In this document: in pieces, positions 60,601 through 64,000 of the stretch
Layout of the letters: each line of letters starts with the position of its first letter
Position numbering within the stretch: position 1 is the stretch's first letter
Origin: Arbacia lixula
Lineage: Eukaryota > Echinodermata > Echinoidea > Arbacioida > Arbaciidae
NCBI GenBank assembly: GCA_963669155.1
Contig: OZ022583.1
Coordinates: 11,969,116-12,033,115 of the forward strand
Length of the DNA: 64,000 nucleotides
Direction: 5' to 3'
Made by a program: the position numbers and the translations under genes
Notes under the pieces: model-generated
What the model was told of the DNA's origin: nothing
Database searches by the model: none
The model's input: the letters and a program-made list of their open reading frames with translations, nothing else

Positions 60601-62735
60601 TTGTCAATTAATTGTTAAGTTTCACATAAATTGAGCAGAAATATGCATTCCATCTTATAAGACACAAGCTTCAAGGTGTGGTCTTGCTAATGGCTCTCCT
60701 TCCAAATGTCAAGGGAGATCTGACCAAATTGCCTAGACACATTTTCTTCGGGCTGGCAATTCTCAGCGATCGCGCAATAACTCAAATCGATGTGCTGAGT
60801 TCCGTCACATGCTGCATACACAAATTCGGGATGTTAGAATGCGGCTAGAACCTAGACTAGGCTATGGAGTACACGGACTCAACTGAGTTTAACAATAAAG
60901 GCAAAGTCGGCCTCTCCCCTCTCCCTGTAGCCTAGATTCTAGACTTTGGAGTGCATGGACACAACCGAGTCTGTAAACAACATTATGTAACACAGACTCT
61001 GCCCTCTTAACAATAAAATGGTTGATCGCAGCTGCATAGGTAATAGCATTAAAGAACTAGAGCAGATAATTGGTGCAGAGCTCATCCTTGCTGTAATCCC
61101 ACACAAGGTCACTTCTTATTTGTTTGCCTTCTGAGCAATTTGCTGGTCTAAGGATTCTAGGTGTCTTGAACTGCACAAAATAATCTGATCTTGTTAGCTA
61201 CAGGCATTTTCCTGATCGGGTAGTTGTAGACGCGCCTATGAGAGCAGAGTTTAGACTTTCTACTGCAGGAATTATGCTACTATACTAAGGCGTCTTGTCA
61301 AAAGTTCAAGACAGAAAAGACTGTGGTAATATCCACAAATCCTGCGTGCGATCTTTTCTATAAAAGGCTCGATAAGACCCCAACCTTTTCAAATATACGG
61401 CAGCCAGCGTTGTTTTTGTTCAAAAGACGCGTGCGGTCCTTTGATAATGGCCACTACTGGGGTCCATGCTATCATTATTATTATTGGAACGCTGGCATTT
61501 CCGTTCTTTTCGACCTTCGGACCGCGCTTTTCAGGAAAGACGGGAGTTTAAAGGCACATCCGTTCCTTTGTCTAAAAGACACAGCGGAGACGGTCAACAG
61601 GTTTTTACAAGGTGACAAAGATCACTTCTTACTTGCTGGTATACGGATTTCATGTGTATGAATGTACCACGTTGCACCAGTGGCACAAAAAGATTTAAAC
61701 AACTTTCTGCTACGGTATAAAATGCTGGTATAATTAACGTCTCTTCTTACCTGCTGGTCACTGGAAGCGACAGGCGTTTTCACACCTTCTGATCAGGAAA
61801 ATACCCATAGATTATAAGATCAGATTCAGGCCCTGAAAATCCCCTATTGATTAATCATGCATTCATACCTCCTCGAAGTGGCTAAATTTGTTATAGCTGT
61901 GAGTTTTGTTTGTTTGTGAGCGCTATTGTTGGTATCGTACTATTGTTCGGGGGGAGGAGGGGAGGAGATGCCTACCCTTGTAGGGTCAATGTTAGTAACC
62001 TGTACAAAATACACTTGATCATTACACCTCCATTCGTGTTTCAATTAAATTTTTATAGATATTTGTAATTCTTTTATGCAATAGAAGTGCTCATAATTTG
62101 CTCTCACACTTCACATATACCCAAAACTTTGGGAAAATACCCATAGTTTTGAGAAAGGACCTACTAAATTACAGGCATTGCTTTTATTGGGTTATTATCA
62201 CTTTGCTCTCACACAGGCAAACCAACACATACTTTCAGATCGGGGTAGTGTAGCGGATGAGAAAATACCACATACTTTTTCTGTGTGATGAAATGAATTT
62301 ATTTATTAAGGAAGTTATTCAATCAGGCAGCTAATAATGACCTTGAAGACTAAATCCCCCCCCCCCCCCCCACTTTTGGAAAAGTACCCATAGTTTTAAG
62401 AAAGTACCTACTAGATTACAGGCATTGGTTTTATTGGGTATTATCACTTTGCTCTCACACAGGCAAACCAACACGTACTTTCAGATCGGGGTAGTGTAGC
62501 GGATCAGAAAATACCACATACTTTTTCTGTGTGATTAAATGAATTTATTTATTAAGGAAGTTATTCAATCAGGCAGCTAGTAATGACCTTGAAGACTAAA
62601 TTCCCCCCTCCCCCCCCCCCCCCCCGGCAATTCCTTACCTGATCTCTTTGGTGTGCGGATCTATGGTTGACAGCATCACCGTGCAAGCACCGCAGCCACC
62701 TGTCCCACAACCTTGCTTCGTTCCACACAGCCGCA
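15506..62735 (-). CDS. XDH: xanthine dehydrogenase/aldehyde oxidase family molybdo-flavoenzyme, 28 exons, 5' end missing
   Basis: Exons, in gene order: 62735-62639, 59416-59308, 54749-54561, 53909-53841, 53032-52952, 52276-52135, 51252-51005, 50495-50399, 49095-48986, 48433-48249, 46007-45842, 43703-43490, 37890-37839, 37200-37077, 36667-36545, 34903-34688, 33333-33203, 32660-32486, 31373-31182, 30127-29979, 29471-29393, 28405-28310, 27394-27266, 26092-26018, 17863-17811, 17466-17286, 16592-16401, 15676-15506. All introns are GT-AG and all phases agree, giving 1281 residues to a TGA. The order is two 2Fe-2S domains, FAD domain, molybdopterin domains, as in the ~1330-residue family. The reaction class is hydroxylation of a purine or aldehyde using water, with electrons passing Mo to Fe-S to FAD. 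The catalytic Glu (AIGEPP, residue 1229) is present. The first ~35 residues are not found. The C-terminus is about 20 residues shorter than in mammals. XDH, aldehyde oxidase or an XDH-like paralogue are all possible. Confidence 0.95.
15677..17285. other. XDH-like introns 26-27, no element recognised
   Basis: Apart from exon 16401-16592, the stretch 15677-17285 shows only AT-rich intron sequence and a C run at 17247-17265 close to the donor of exon 26. No inverted-repeat element was noticed. Confidence 0.5.
17507..17612. repeat. dispersed ~100-bp repeat, copy 1
   Basis: The words gcaggctggct, gactcccgc(a/g)taatctgct and acaatagac occur in the same order here and at about 31543-31680, in two different introns of the same gene. 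The origin is unknown. Confidence 0.55.
18370..18625 (-). mobile_element. tRNA-derived SINE, copy 1
   Basis: Read on the minus strand from about 18625, the head has an A box TGGTGTAGTGG (near 18605-18615) and a B box CGTTCGAGCCC (near 18560-18571), at the spacing of a tRNA-type RNA polymerase III promoter. The body (tagttgatctaattagatca, ccaagcagc, near 18385-18470) is shared with a second copy at about 30895-31135 in the same orientation. It lies inside intron 24 of the XDH-like gene, on the sense strand. Confidence 0.75.
18626..19350. other. intron sequence without recognised element
   Basis: AT-rich. Open frames of 137 and 154 codons lie on opposite strands over the same bases (18852-19316), with no recognisable domain or codon bias. 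It is followed by the LTR array. Confidence 0.45.
19356..20348 (+). repeat. LTR 1 (993 bp)
   Basis: It starts TGTAGCAGCAC and ends ATTACTAA. It has a TATA-like ctatttaagg near 19569 and an internal minisatellite of about six ~54-bp units, each containing gtggcacgacttaccgctgc (about 19890-20240). The short Arg/Ser-rich open frames over that part are repeat artefacts. Confidence 0.85.
20349..22091 (+). pseudogene. internal region 1: scrambled integrase / reverse transcriptase / integrase
   Basis: Frame 20691-20900 encodes the end of an integrase zinc-binding domain (CVHCQ) and the first Asp block of the core (HIHIDLVGP), then stops. From about 20903 another frame reads a piece of the N-terminus of a reverse transcriptase ([19 protein letters not shown], to about 20999), then runs straight into the C-terminal part of an integrase ([14 protein letters not shown] and SIDRLKPAF), ending at 21541. 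Gag, protease, most of RT and the integrase core are missing, so the element is non-autonomous. The rest of the region is AT-rich without open frames. Confidence 0.8.
22092..23084 (+). repeat. LTR 2 (993 bp)
   Basis: Same length and, as far as read, same sequence as LTR 1. It is shared between the two internal regions, acting as 3' LTR of the first and 5' LTR of the second. Confidence 0.85.
23085..24827 (+). pseudogene. internal region 2, apparently identical to internal region 1
   Basis: Every open frame of the first internal region recurs at +2736 with the same translation, including the frame ending at 24277 (integrase C-terminus). No substitution was found between the two copies in the parts compared, which implies a very recent event or ongoing homogenisation. 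An assembly duplication is the trivial alternative. Confidence 0.8.
24828..25970 (+). repeat. LTR 3 (1143 bp, with two insertions)
   Basis: It has an 11-bp tandem duplication (tgttgattgaa near 25055-25076) and, near its 3' end, about 139 extra bases between cgtgat (about 25807) and ccggacacgcatcg (about 25949), before the shared terminus attactaa. It also has a few substitutions in the last part that are absent from LTRs 1 and 2. Confidence 0.8.
26018..43703 (-). CDS. XDH: XDH-like exons 12-24: molybdopterin domains, first part
   Basis: Exons from 43490-43703 ([10 protein letters not shown]) to 26018-26092 (GSWEDW). Key blocks: [10 protein letters not shown] (Gln708, a Mo-cofactor contact), GGGFGGKE (Glu770, matching Glu802 of bovine XDH), [26 protein letters not shown] (Phe881, matching Phe914), HGGIEMGQG, and [10 protein letters not shown]. 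At the place of bovine Arg880 the sequence reads T-R-C-S, with Cys847 aligned and Arg846 one residue earlier. The block matching Phe1009 reads [11 protein letters not shown], one residue shorter and with Met. Confidence 0.92.
26093..27265. other. XDH-like intron 23, AT-rich
   Basis: No element or gene is recognised. Poly-T runs are present at about 26951-27010. Confidence 0.5.
27405..27560. repeat. tttagtttagtttagttt run and retroelement-tail-like sequence
   Basis: (tttag)n is followed by ttctttattaacaaatcacacc, ggcctatgagggatatacatg and a run of taatacaaaataatac. This looks like the 3' tail of a dispersed retroelement in minus orientation. No coding part is attached. Confidence 0.5.
27741..28287. 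mobile_element. MITE-like element with GGGGTAYTCCRAAAA ends
   Basis: The left end GGGGTACTCCAAAAA and the right end TTTTTCGGAATACCCC are inverted with two mismatches. Subterminal blocks with gataaaat (agataaaatgtctttaag against accaaaagataaaat) are also inverted. No open frame. Its right end is 23 bp from exon 22 (28310). Confidence 0.6.
28425..28970. repeat. ~210-bp tandem repeat, about 2.5 degenerate copies
   Basis: The blocks caagtcttaaat(t/a)aac, gaagatgc(g/a)atga, tccataattactga, tgtgtttacaagttat and atactgtatattact recur in order near 28600-28760 and 28795-28960, with an older copy before 28590. It lies just upstream (gene sense) of exon 22. Confidence 0.75.
29165..29345. repeat. (TGG)n microsatellite with G runs
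   Basis: (GGT)n from about 29178 to 29270, flanked by G runs at 29169-29178, 29285-29293 and 29331-29340, 50 bp from exon 21 (29393). On the gene strand this is (ACC)n. Confidence 0.95.
29520..29865. repeat. TTC-rich tract, (GAA)n on the gene strand
   Basis: About 340 bp of ttcttcttctcc repeats containing two to three tandem copies of a ~98-bp block (tcttaatatctttctccat...cttctacttcttagtc). It lies in the intron between exons 20 and 21 of the XDH-like gene, whose pre-mRNA would carry a long GAA-rich purine tract here. Confidence 0.9.
30327..30732. mobile_element. MITE with TGCATCTTCATTAGCCCGAT ends
   Basis: The left end is TGCATCTTCATTAGCCCGAT and the complement of the right end is TGCGTCTGCATTAGCCCGAT. 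Inner arms carry repeated aaatagctagctag motifs on both sides. There is no open frame. It lies in intron 19 of the XDH-like gene. The superfamily is not determined; no clear target duplication was seen. Confidence 0.7.
30895..31135 (-). mobile_element. tRNA-derived SINE, copy 2
   Basis: On the minus strand the head reads ACTGTGGTATAGCGGTGAGAG (A box, near 31112-31131), then TGTTCGAGCTCAGC (B box, near 31085-31098). The body has tagttgatctaattagatca, shared with the copy at 18370-18625. The region between the boxes is shorter than in copy 1. Confidence 0.7.
31374..32485. other. XDH-like intron 18, mixed sequence
   Basis: Poly-T/A and poly-G runs (31402-31414, 31501-31508, 31780-31792) and the second copy of a ~100-bp dispersed repeat (about 31543-31680). 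Nothing else is recognised. Confidence 0.45.
33995..34230. repeat. dispersed repeat with tatagcgcattt...aatgcgctttaca
   Basis: An aataataaataat run is followed by ttatagcgcatttcaaaacc and ctcaatgcgctttacatgg, a repeat type seen in many marine invertebrate genomes. It is followed by two close copies of aaattacaaaa(t)(a/g)aagtgact at about 34180 and 34215. It lies in intron 16. Confidence 0.5.
35402..35766. mobile_element. TTAA-flanked palindromic MITE, family A copy 2
   Basis: It starts AGGGCATATACTGTACTGGG and ends with the complement (CCCAGTACAGTATATGCCCT), flanked by TTAA at 35398-35401 and 35767-35770. It is nearly a full palindrome about a centre at ~35584. It is homologous to 7206-7569. 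It lies in intron 15 of the XDH-like gene. Confidence 0.88.
36139..36505. mobile_element. MITE rich in AAACGCGTTTAAAC
   Basis: The left end GGGCGTGTTTATCAACTTTT and the complement of the right end GGCCGTGTTTATCAACTTTT differ at one base. TAT flanks both sides, suggesting a 3-bp target duplication. The interior repeats the palindrome aaacgcgttt at least five times. It lies 40 bp from exon 15 (36545). Non-coding. Confidence 0.75.
38885..40815. mobile_element. MITE-like repeat interrupted by a solo LTR
   Basis: The outer parts (38885-38960 and 40530-40815) together match a continuous copy at 61288-61610: aaggcgtcttgtcaaaagttcaag at the left; ccagcgtt(c/g)tttttgttcaaaag and gaccgc(gc)ttttcaggaaag in the right half. 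The end ttttgacaaggcacc is roughly the inverse of the start. The inserted block 38961-40525 is a separate element. Confidence 0.65.
38961..40525. mobile_element. solo LTR (1565 bp)
   Basis: It begins TGTAACGGATATG and ends GCTATGGGTTACA, so the ends are TGTAAC/GTTACA inverted repeats. TATG is duplicated on both sides (38957-38960, 40526-40529). It has a TATA-like aatataaaagaag at about 39696 and an aataaa at about 40286, as in an LTR transcribed on the plus strand. There is no internal region or second LTR nearby, so it is most simply a solo LTR left by recombination. The family is not known. Confidence 0.7.
41749..42877. repeat. 157-bp tandem array carrying perfect DR1 motifs
   Basis: TGACCTTTGACCT (reverse complement AGGTCAAAGGTCA) begins at 41787, 41944, 42101, 42258, 42415, 42572 and 42729, every step exactly 157 bp. 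Each unit also has gagagtcttgcaggtaaac, gtacccccagtgcatctatg and ttgtaatccaagcaacc. The first and last units are the most divergent. Confidence 0.93.
42878..42987. repeat. (GACGGACGACG)n minisatellite
   Basis: Pure GACG/GGACG repeats at the right end of the 157-bp array. The open frames (Arg/Pro/Ser or Asp/Gly/Arg repeats) are artefacts. Confidence 0.95.
44088..45574. mobile_element. pearl/Helentron-like non-autonomous element 2
   Basis: TATGCCTCCGCC at 44088-44099 and its exact inverse at 45563-45574 bound the element. The right end is a strong hairpin (45544-45573, ATGCCTCCGGCCAC / GTGGCGGAGGCAT). Inside are about seven tandem units of ~155-172 bp with ttgacctttgacct, accagtctacc and tgatccatctttg..ccatgtttggt, followed by a (GGACGGAC)n tract at about 45433-45530. 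A small hairpin cgactg-ccacg-cagtcg sits at 44067-44083 just outside. Same layout as the element at 41497-43032 with different terminal sequence. It lies in intron 11. Confidence 0.7.
45590..45615. repeat. (TA)n microsatellite
   Basis: tatatata run directly after the 3' hairpin end of the preceding element. Confidence 0.9.
45842..52276 (-). CDS. XDH: XDH-like exons 6-11: FAD-binding domain
   Basis: Exons 52135-52276, 51005-51252, 50399-50495, 48986-49095, 48249-48433 and 45842-46007. Recognisable blocks: [23 protein letters not shown] (in place of VVGNTEIG of mammalian XDH), [18 protein letters not shown] (in place of W-F-A-G-K-Q...SVGGNI), [20 protein letters not shown], and [10 protein letters not shown] followed by [13 protein letters not shown]. 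The fold is clearly kept, but several FAD-contact positions differ from XDH. The strength of FAD or NAD binding therefore cannot be taken for granted. Confidence 0.9.
46290..47902. mobile_element. 1.6-kb near-perfect palindrome (foldback-like element)
   Basis: The arms 46290-47083 and 47109-47902 (794 bp each) are inverted copies around a 25-bp loop, with no net length difference and few mismatches. The same 87-codon frame reads outward on both strands (46628-46891 minus, 47301-47564 plus). The 12-bp word aataactctttt occurs at 46243-46254 and 47903-47914, outside the left arm by 35 bp and directly next to the right arm. A foldback transposon or inverted duplication is inferred. It lies in intron 10 of the XDH-like gene. 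Confidence 0.9.
47925..48248. repeat. degenerate (CTA)n tract next to exon 10
   Basis: tactactac, ctgctactact and ttctactac blocks run up to the donor of exon 10 (48249). A similar degenerate tract is at about 48718-48880. The poly-Leu/Thr open frames here are repeat artefacts. Confidence 0.8.
48496..48673. mobile_element. mariner-type MITE with CAGTCAAACCTGTCT ends
   Basis: The left end CAGTCAAACCTGTCT and the complement of the right end CAGTGAAACCTGTCT are inverted, with TA on both sides (48494-48495, 48674-48675). 178 bp, containing repeated tagtggccacc / tagcagccacc words. A lone left end of the same kind (cagtcaaacctgcataaaag) is at about 52334. Confidence 0.85.
49431..50105. mobile_element. 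MITE-like element with TTTAACTCTTTGCCCGC ends
   Basis: The left end TTTAACTCTTTGCCCGC and the complement of the right end TTTAACTCTTAGCCCGC differ at one base over 17. No open frame of interest. A GC-richer stretch with gagtcgaac repeated twice lies near the right end (50044-50095). It lies in intron 8 of the XDH-like gene. Confidence 0.7.
51335..51452. repeat. hairpin-forming dispersed repeat, copy 2
   Basis: ttgattgtaacttatcatcaatggta at the left and ctagtagttatcattaatggtaag at the right, with taccatggcaac / gttgccatggta inverted inside. It matches the style of 14791-14912. Confidence 0.6.
52952..53909 (-). CDS. XDH: XDH-like exons 4-5: linker to the FAD domain
   Basis: Exon 53841-53909 (23 codons, begins KENCC) and exon 52952-53032 (27 codons) contain the variable linker ending in [13 protein letters not shown], the conserved block before the FAD domain. 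The linker is Gly/Glu/Ser-rich and shorter than in mammals. Both exons are a whole number of codons, so skipping either would keep the frame. Confidence 0.9.
53033..53840. other. XDH-like intron 4, no element recognised
   Basis: AT-rich intron sequence. Fragments such as gtgccaa(g/a)caaact at about 53596 and 53660 recur, but no element boundary is seen. Confidence 0.45.
54561..62735 (-). CDS. XDH: XDH-like exons 1-3: both 2Fe-2S domains
   Basis: Exon 62639-62735 carries C-x4-C-x2-C (Cys10, 15, 18 of the visible protein, in GCGTGGCGAC). Exon 59308-59416 supplies the fourth ligand (VACL, Cys40) and TTIEGIG. Exon 54561-54749 carries the second cluster: [14 protein letters not shown] (Cys80, 83) and LCRCTGYR (Cys115, 117). 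All eight ligands of the two plant- and XDH-type clusters are present. Exon 3 starts in phase 0 at GAG CGC (acceptor TGTTCTAG), and its first ~77 nt are the source of the satellite that fills 54750-59195. Confidence 0.95.
54750..59195. repeat. exon-derived satellite: ~35 copies of the 5' part of exon 3 plus its 3' splice site
   Basis: Units of about 124-132 bp (the word acccatgg at 54725, 54849, 54976, 55108, 55237 and onward) repeat over 4.4 kb. On the gene strand each unit is ~50 bp of intron ending TGTTCTAG, followed by ~77 nt equal to the start of exon 3 (GAGCGCTTAGCTCTGAGC onward, coding [14 protein letters not shown]). The true exon continues into a coding region with a donor; the copies do not. 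Variants replace ggctgcagaatcc by ggatactgaaccc, or shorten the middle. Near 56040-56560 a shorter ~100-bp subunit alternates. Confidence 0.93.
59743..60271. mobile_element. TTAA-flanked MITE, family B copy 2
   Basis: Reverse-complement copy of 8226-8747. It starts AGATTGTCCGTCCCTTTTGC, ends GGGACTGGCTGTCT, and is flanked by TTAA (59739-59742, 60272-60275). It lies in intron 1 of the visible XDH-like gene. The 63-codon frame at 60157-60348 runs through the element end and is not a gene. Confidence 0.82.
60276..61287. other. XDH-like intron, AT-rich, no element bounded
   Basis: Scattered gaccttg/tgacctt words at about 60450-60560 recall the DR1-type arrays, but no periodic array is seen. A ~110-bp block with cctagactaggctatggag is loosely repeated at 60840 and 60940. 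Confidence 0.4.
61288..61610. repeat. dispersed repeat, continuous copy
   Basis: It starts aaggcgtcttgtcaaaagttc and carries the words ccagcgttg and ccgcgcttttcaggaaag. It is the uninterrupted counterpart of the element split by a solo LTR at 38885-40815. Confidence 0.7.
62148..62630. repeat. direct duplication of ~241 bp with C runs
   Basis: catagtttt(g/a)agaaag(g/t)acctact begins at 62148 and again at 62389. The blocks cactttgctctcacacaggc, cagatcggggtagtgtagcg and gaatttatttattaaggaag repeat at the same offset, and each copy ends in a poly-C run (62350-62368, 62602-62625). The second C run is 14 bp from exon 1 (62639). Confidence 0.88.
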
Positions 62736-64000
62736 CTGACCTCACTGTTCAGGAAGCTTCATTGTACACTTTCACTCGATTAAATTACTTTTTCTTCTTC
62801 TTCATATCGTTATTCTCATCTCAGGAACCTTGACATAAAAAAGTGAACTAGACAAAAAAAAAAAACATCATCATCATCAGAGTGAAATATGTGTTTTCTT
62901 TTTTTCTCTAATTTTTCTTTTTCAATGACAGCATGTTTTCCTTTCACTTACTCTTTGTGATCTTTGTGTCACAGTAGTGAATCTGAACGGTTTTGTTTTT
63001 GGATCATAGTGAAGTTTGTTTGCAGTGATATCTCCTCAAATATGTGCTTAAACCAATTTACCAAAGTTATGTTCATGAATAATTTACGAAAATGTACATC
63101 AAGCTGATTGTTTCCAGCTGTGTCTACACAGCTGTTGGTATAGAGACAATTAATTATGCCACATCAACATCGGTTTGTGTACAACGTCATCATGTTGTCT
63201 ACATCAAACAGCGGCAGATGAATCGATCTGCCACATGAATTTGCACTCAAATCCACTTGCTGGCTTTGAAGTAAGTTTAGTATGGTCTACCACTTTATAG
63301 AAACTTCAGTGTCACTTACAATCACTGTGCAGTTATCATTTACATCGCAGCTTCTACTTATCAGTTAACTTATCATAACTATGAAATAATGGTTTACAGT
63401 TTATCATTAACATTATTAATTCATTTCACCTCATTATTGATATGTCAGTTAGGTGCATCTATTGTAACTTACTAGATCATGGTAACTTTTGCTTGAATAA
63501 TGAATTGAACTTGGTCTTTTAAACATTTTTATTAATTGAAATAATGTCTTCAACATTCCCTCTTTAAGGTTTCAAACATATGAAATGCATAAAGAAATCA
63601 ATTAATTATGTAAAGGGTCTGTAAGACTTGTATTATTAAAAAAAAACAAGATTCCAGTCATATGATATACCTGAAAGGCTAGATATCCAGCAAGTTTCAT
63701 CACATATCATATAATATTCAAGTGAACAATAGTGGTATTCCACTCATAGGCAGTGCCACTGAAGATTCTATGCCTCGCACAATACAACTGTGCAGTCATA
63801 TTTTCGATGCTTTATTTCTCATACTTCTTGACCAAATATGACAATAATATTTCAGATTCAAGTTAGAATTAGGGTGTAAACAGTCAAACTACCTTAGATT
63901 TAAGCTCCTTCATTCCTGTACGCTACTTAGGCTAATAGGTCCTCCTGTTTCACACGTTGTTCCCAAAACTATTATTCTGTTCAAGAAAAGAATTTGCATT
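62736..64000. other. sequence upstream of the first recognised XDH-like exon
   Basis: It should contain, or lead to, the missing N-terminal exon (about 35 residues with a V-N-G and L-L-x-Y-L-R type block). No such block was found on the minus strand here, so the first exon probably lies past the right edge. The sequence is AT-rich, with a ttcttcttcttc run near 62790 and short ttatcat repeats near 63360-63420. Confidence 0.45.

Noticed and set aside
62736..64000. First coding exon of the XDH-like gene
   Set aside because: I looked for a V-N-G and L-L-x-Y-L-R type block on the minus strand and found none, so no exon was called.

Overview
The window is animal (metazoan) nuclear DNA. Its genes are split by GT-AG introns, it is rich in microsatellites, and it carries tRNA-derived SINEs, LTR and non-LTR retroelements and many short terminal-inverted-repeat elements. 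The repeat types (GACGGA minisatellites, ~160-bp arrays containing TGACCTTTGACCT, TTAA- and TA-flanked MITEs) and the gene set fit a marine invertebrate. I favour an invertebrate deuterostome such as an echinoderm, hemichordate or amphioxus, but the sequence alone does not settle the phylum.

Layout. 1-3.7 kb: intergenic DNA with two non-LTR retrotransposon relics and a long (CTA)n tract. 3.8-5.3 kb (+): a four-exon GNAT acetyltransferase of the diamine/thialysine acetyltransferase type. 5.3-9.8 kb: intergenic DNA with three copies of one TTAA-flanked MITE family, one copy of a second, and GAT/GT/G microsatellites. 9.87-10.79 kb (+): an arylamine N-acetyltransferase-like gene with an uninterrupted 308-codon CDS and an intact Cys-His-Asp triad. 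10.8-15.5 kb: GA-rich repeats, a ~118-bp tandem repeat and a Tc1-like MITE. 15.5-62.7 kb (-): one very large gene for a molybdo-flavoenzyme of the xanthine dehydrogenase/aldehyde oxidase family. I could place 28 exons in consistent phase, giving 1281 residues from the first 2Fe-2S cysteine motif to the stop; only the first ~35 residues lie beyond the recognisable part, probably past the right edge.

The introns of that gene hold most of the unusual material: (a) a tandem LTR-internal-LTR-internal-LTR array of a scrambled Ty3/gypsy-like element with a period of exactly 2736 bp; (b) a 1.6-kb near-perfect palindrome; (c) two elements of shared architecture (subterminal inverted repeats, ~157-170-bp tandem units, GACGGA minisatellite, 3' hairpin), resembling pearl/Helentron-type non-autonomous elements, whose units carry perfect DR1 nuclear-receptor half-site pairs; (d) a solo LTR of 1565 bp; and (e) a 4.4-kb satellite made of about 35 copies of the 3' splice site plus the first ~77 nt of the exon coding for the second 2Fe-2S motif.

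No operon-like linkage is implied. The three genes encode soluble metabolic or detoxification enzymes (two acetyltransferases and an oxidoreductase). The oxidoreductase keeps all eight Fe-S cysteines and the catalytic Glu, but differs from mammalian xanthine dehydrogenase at two substrate-pocket positions and in its FAD-binding motifs, so its substrate should not be assumed to be xanthine.
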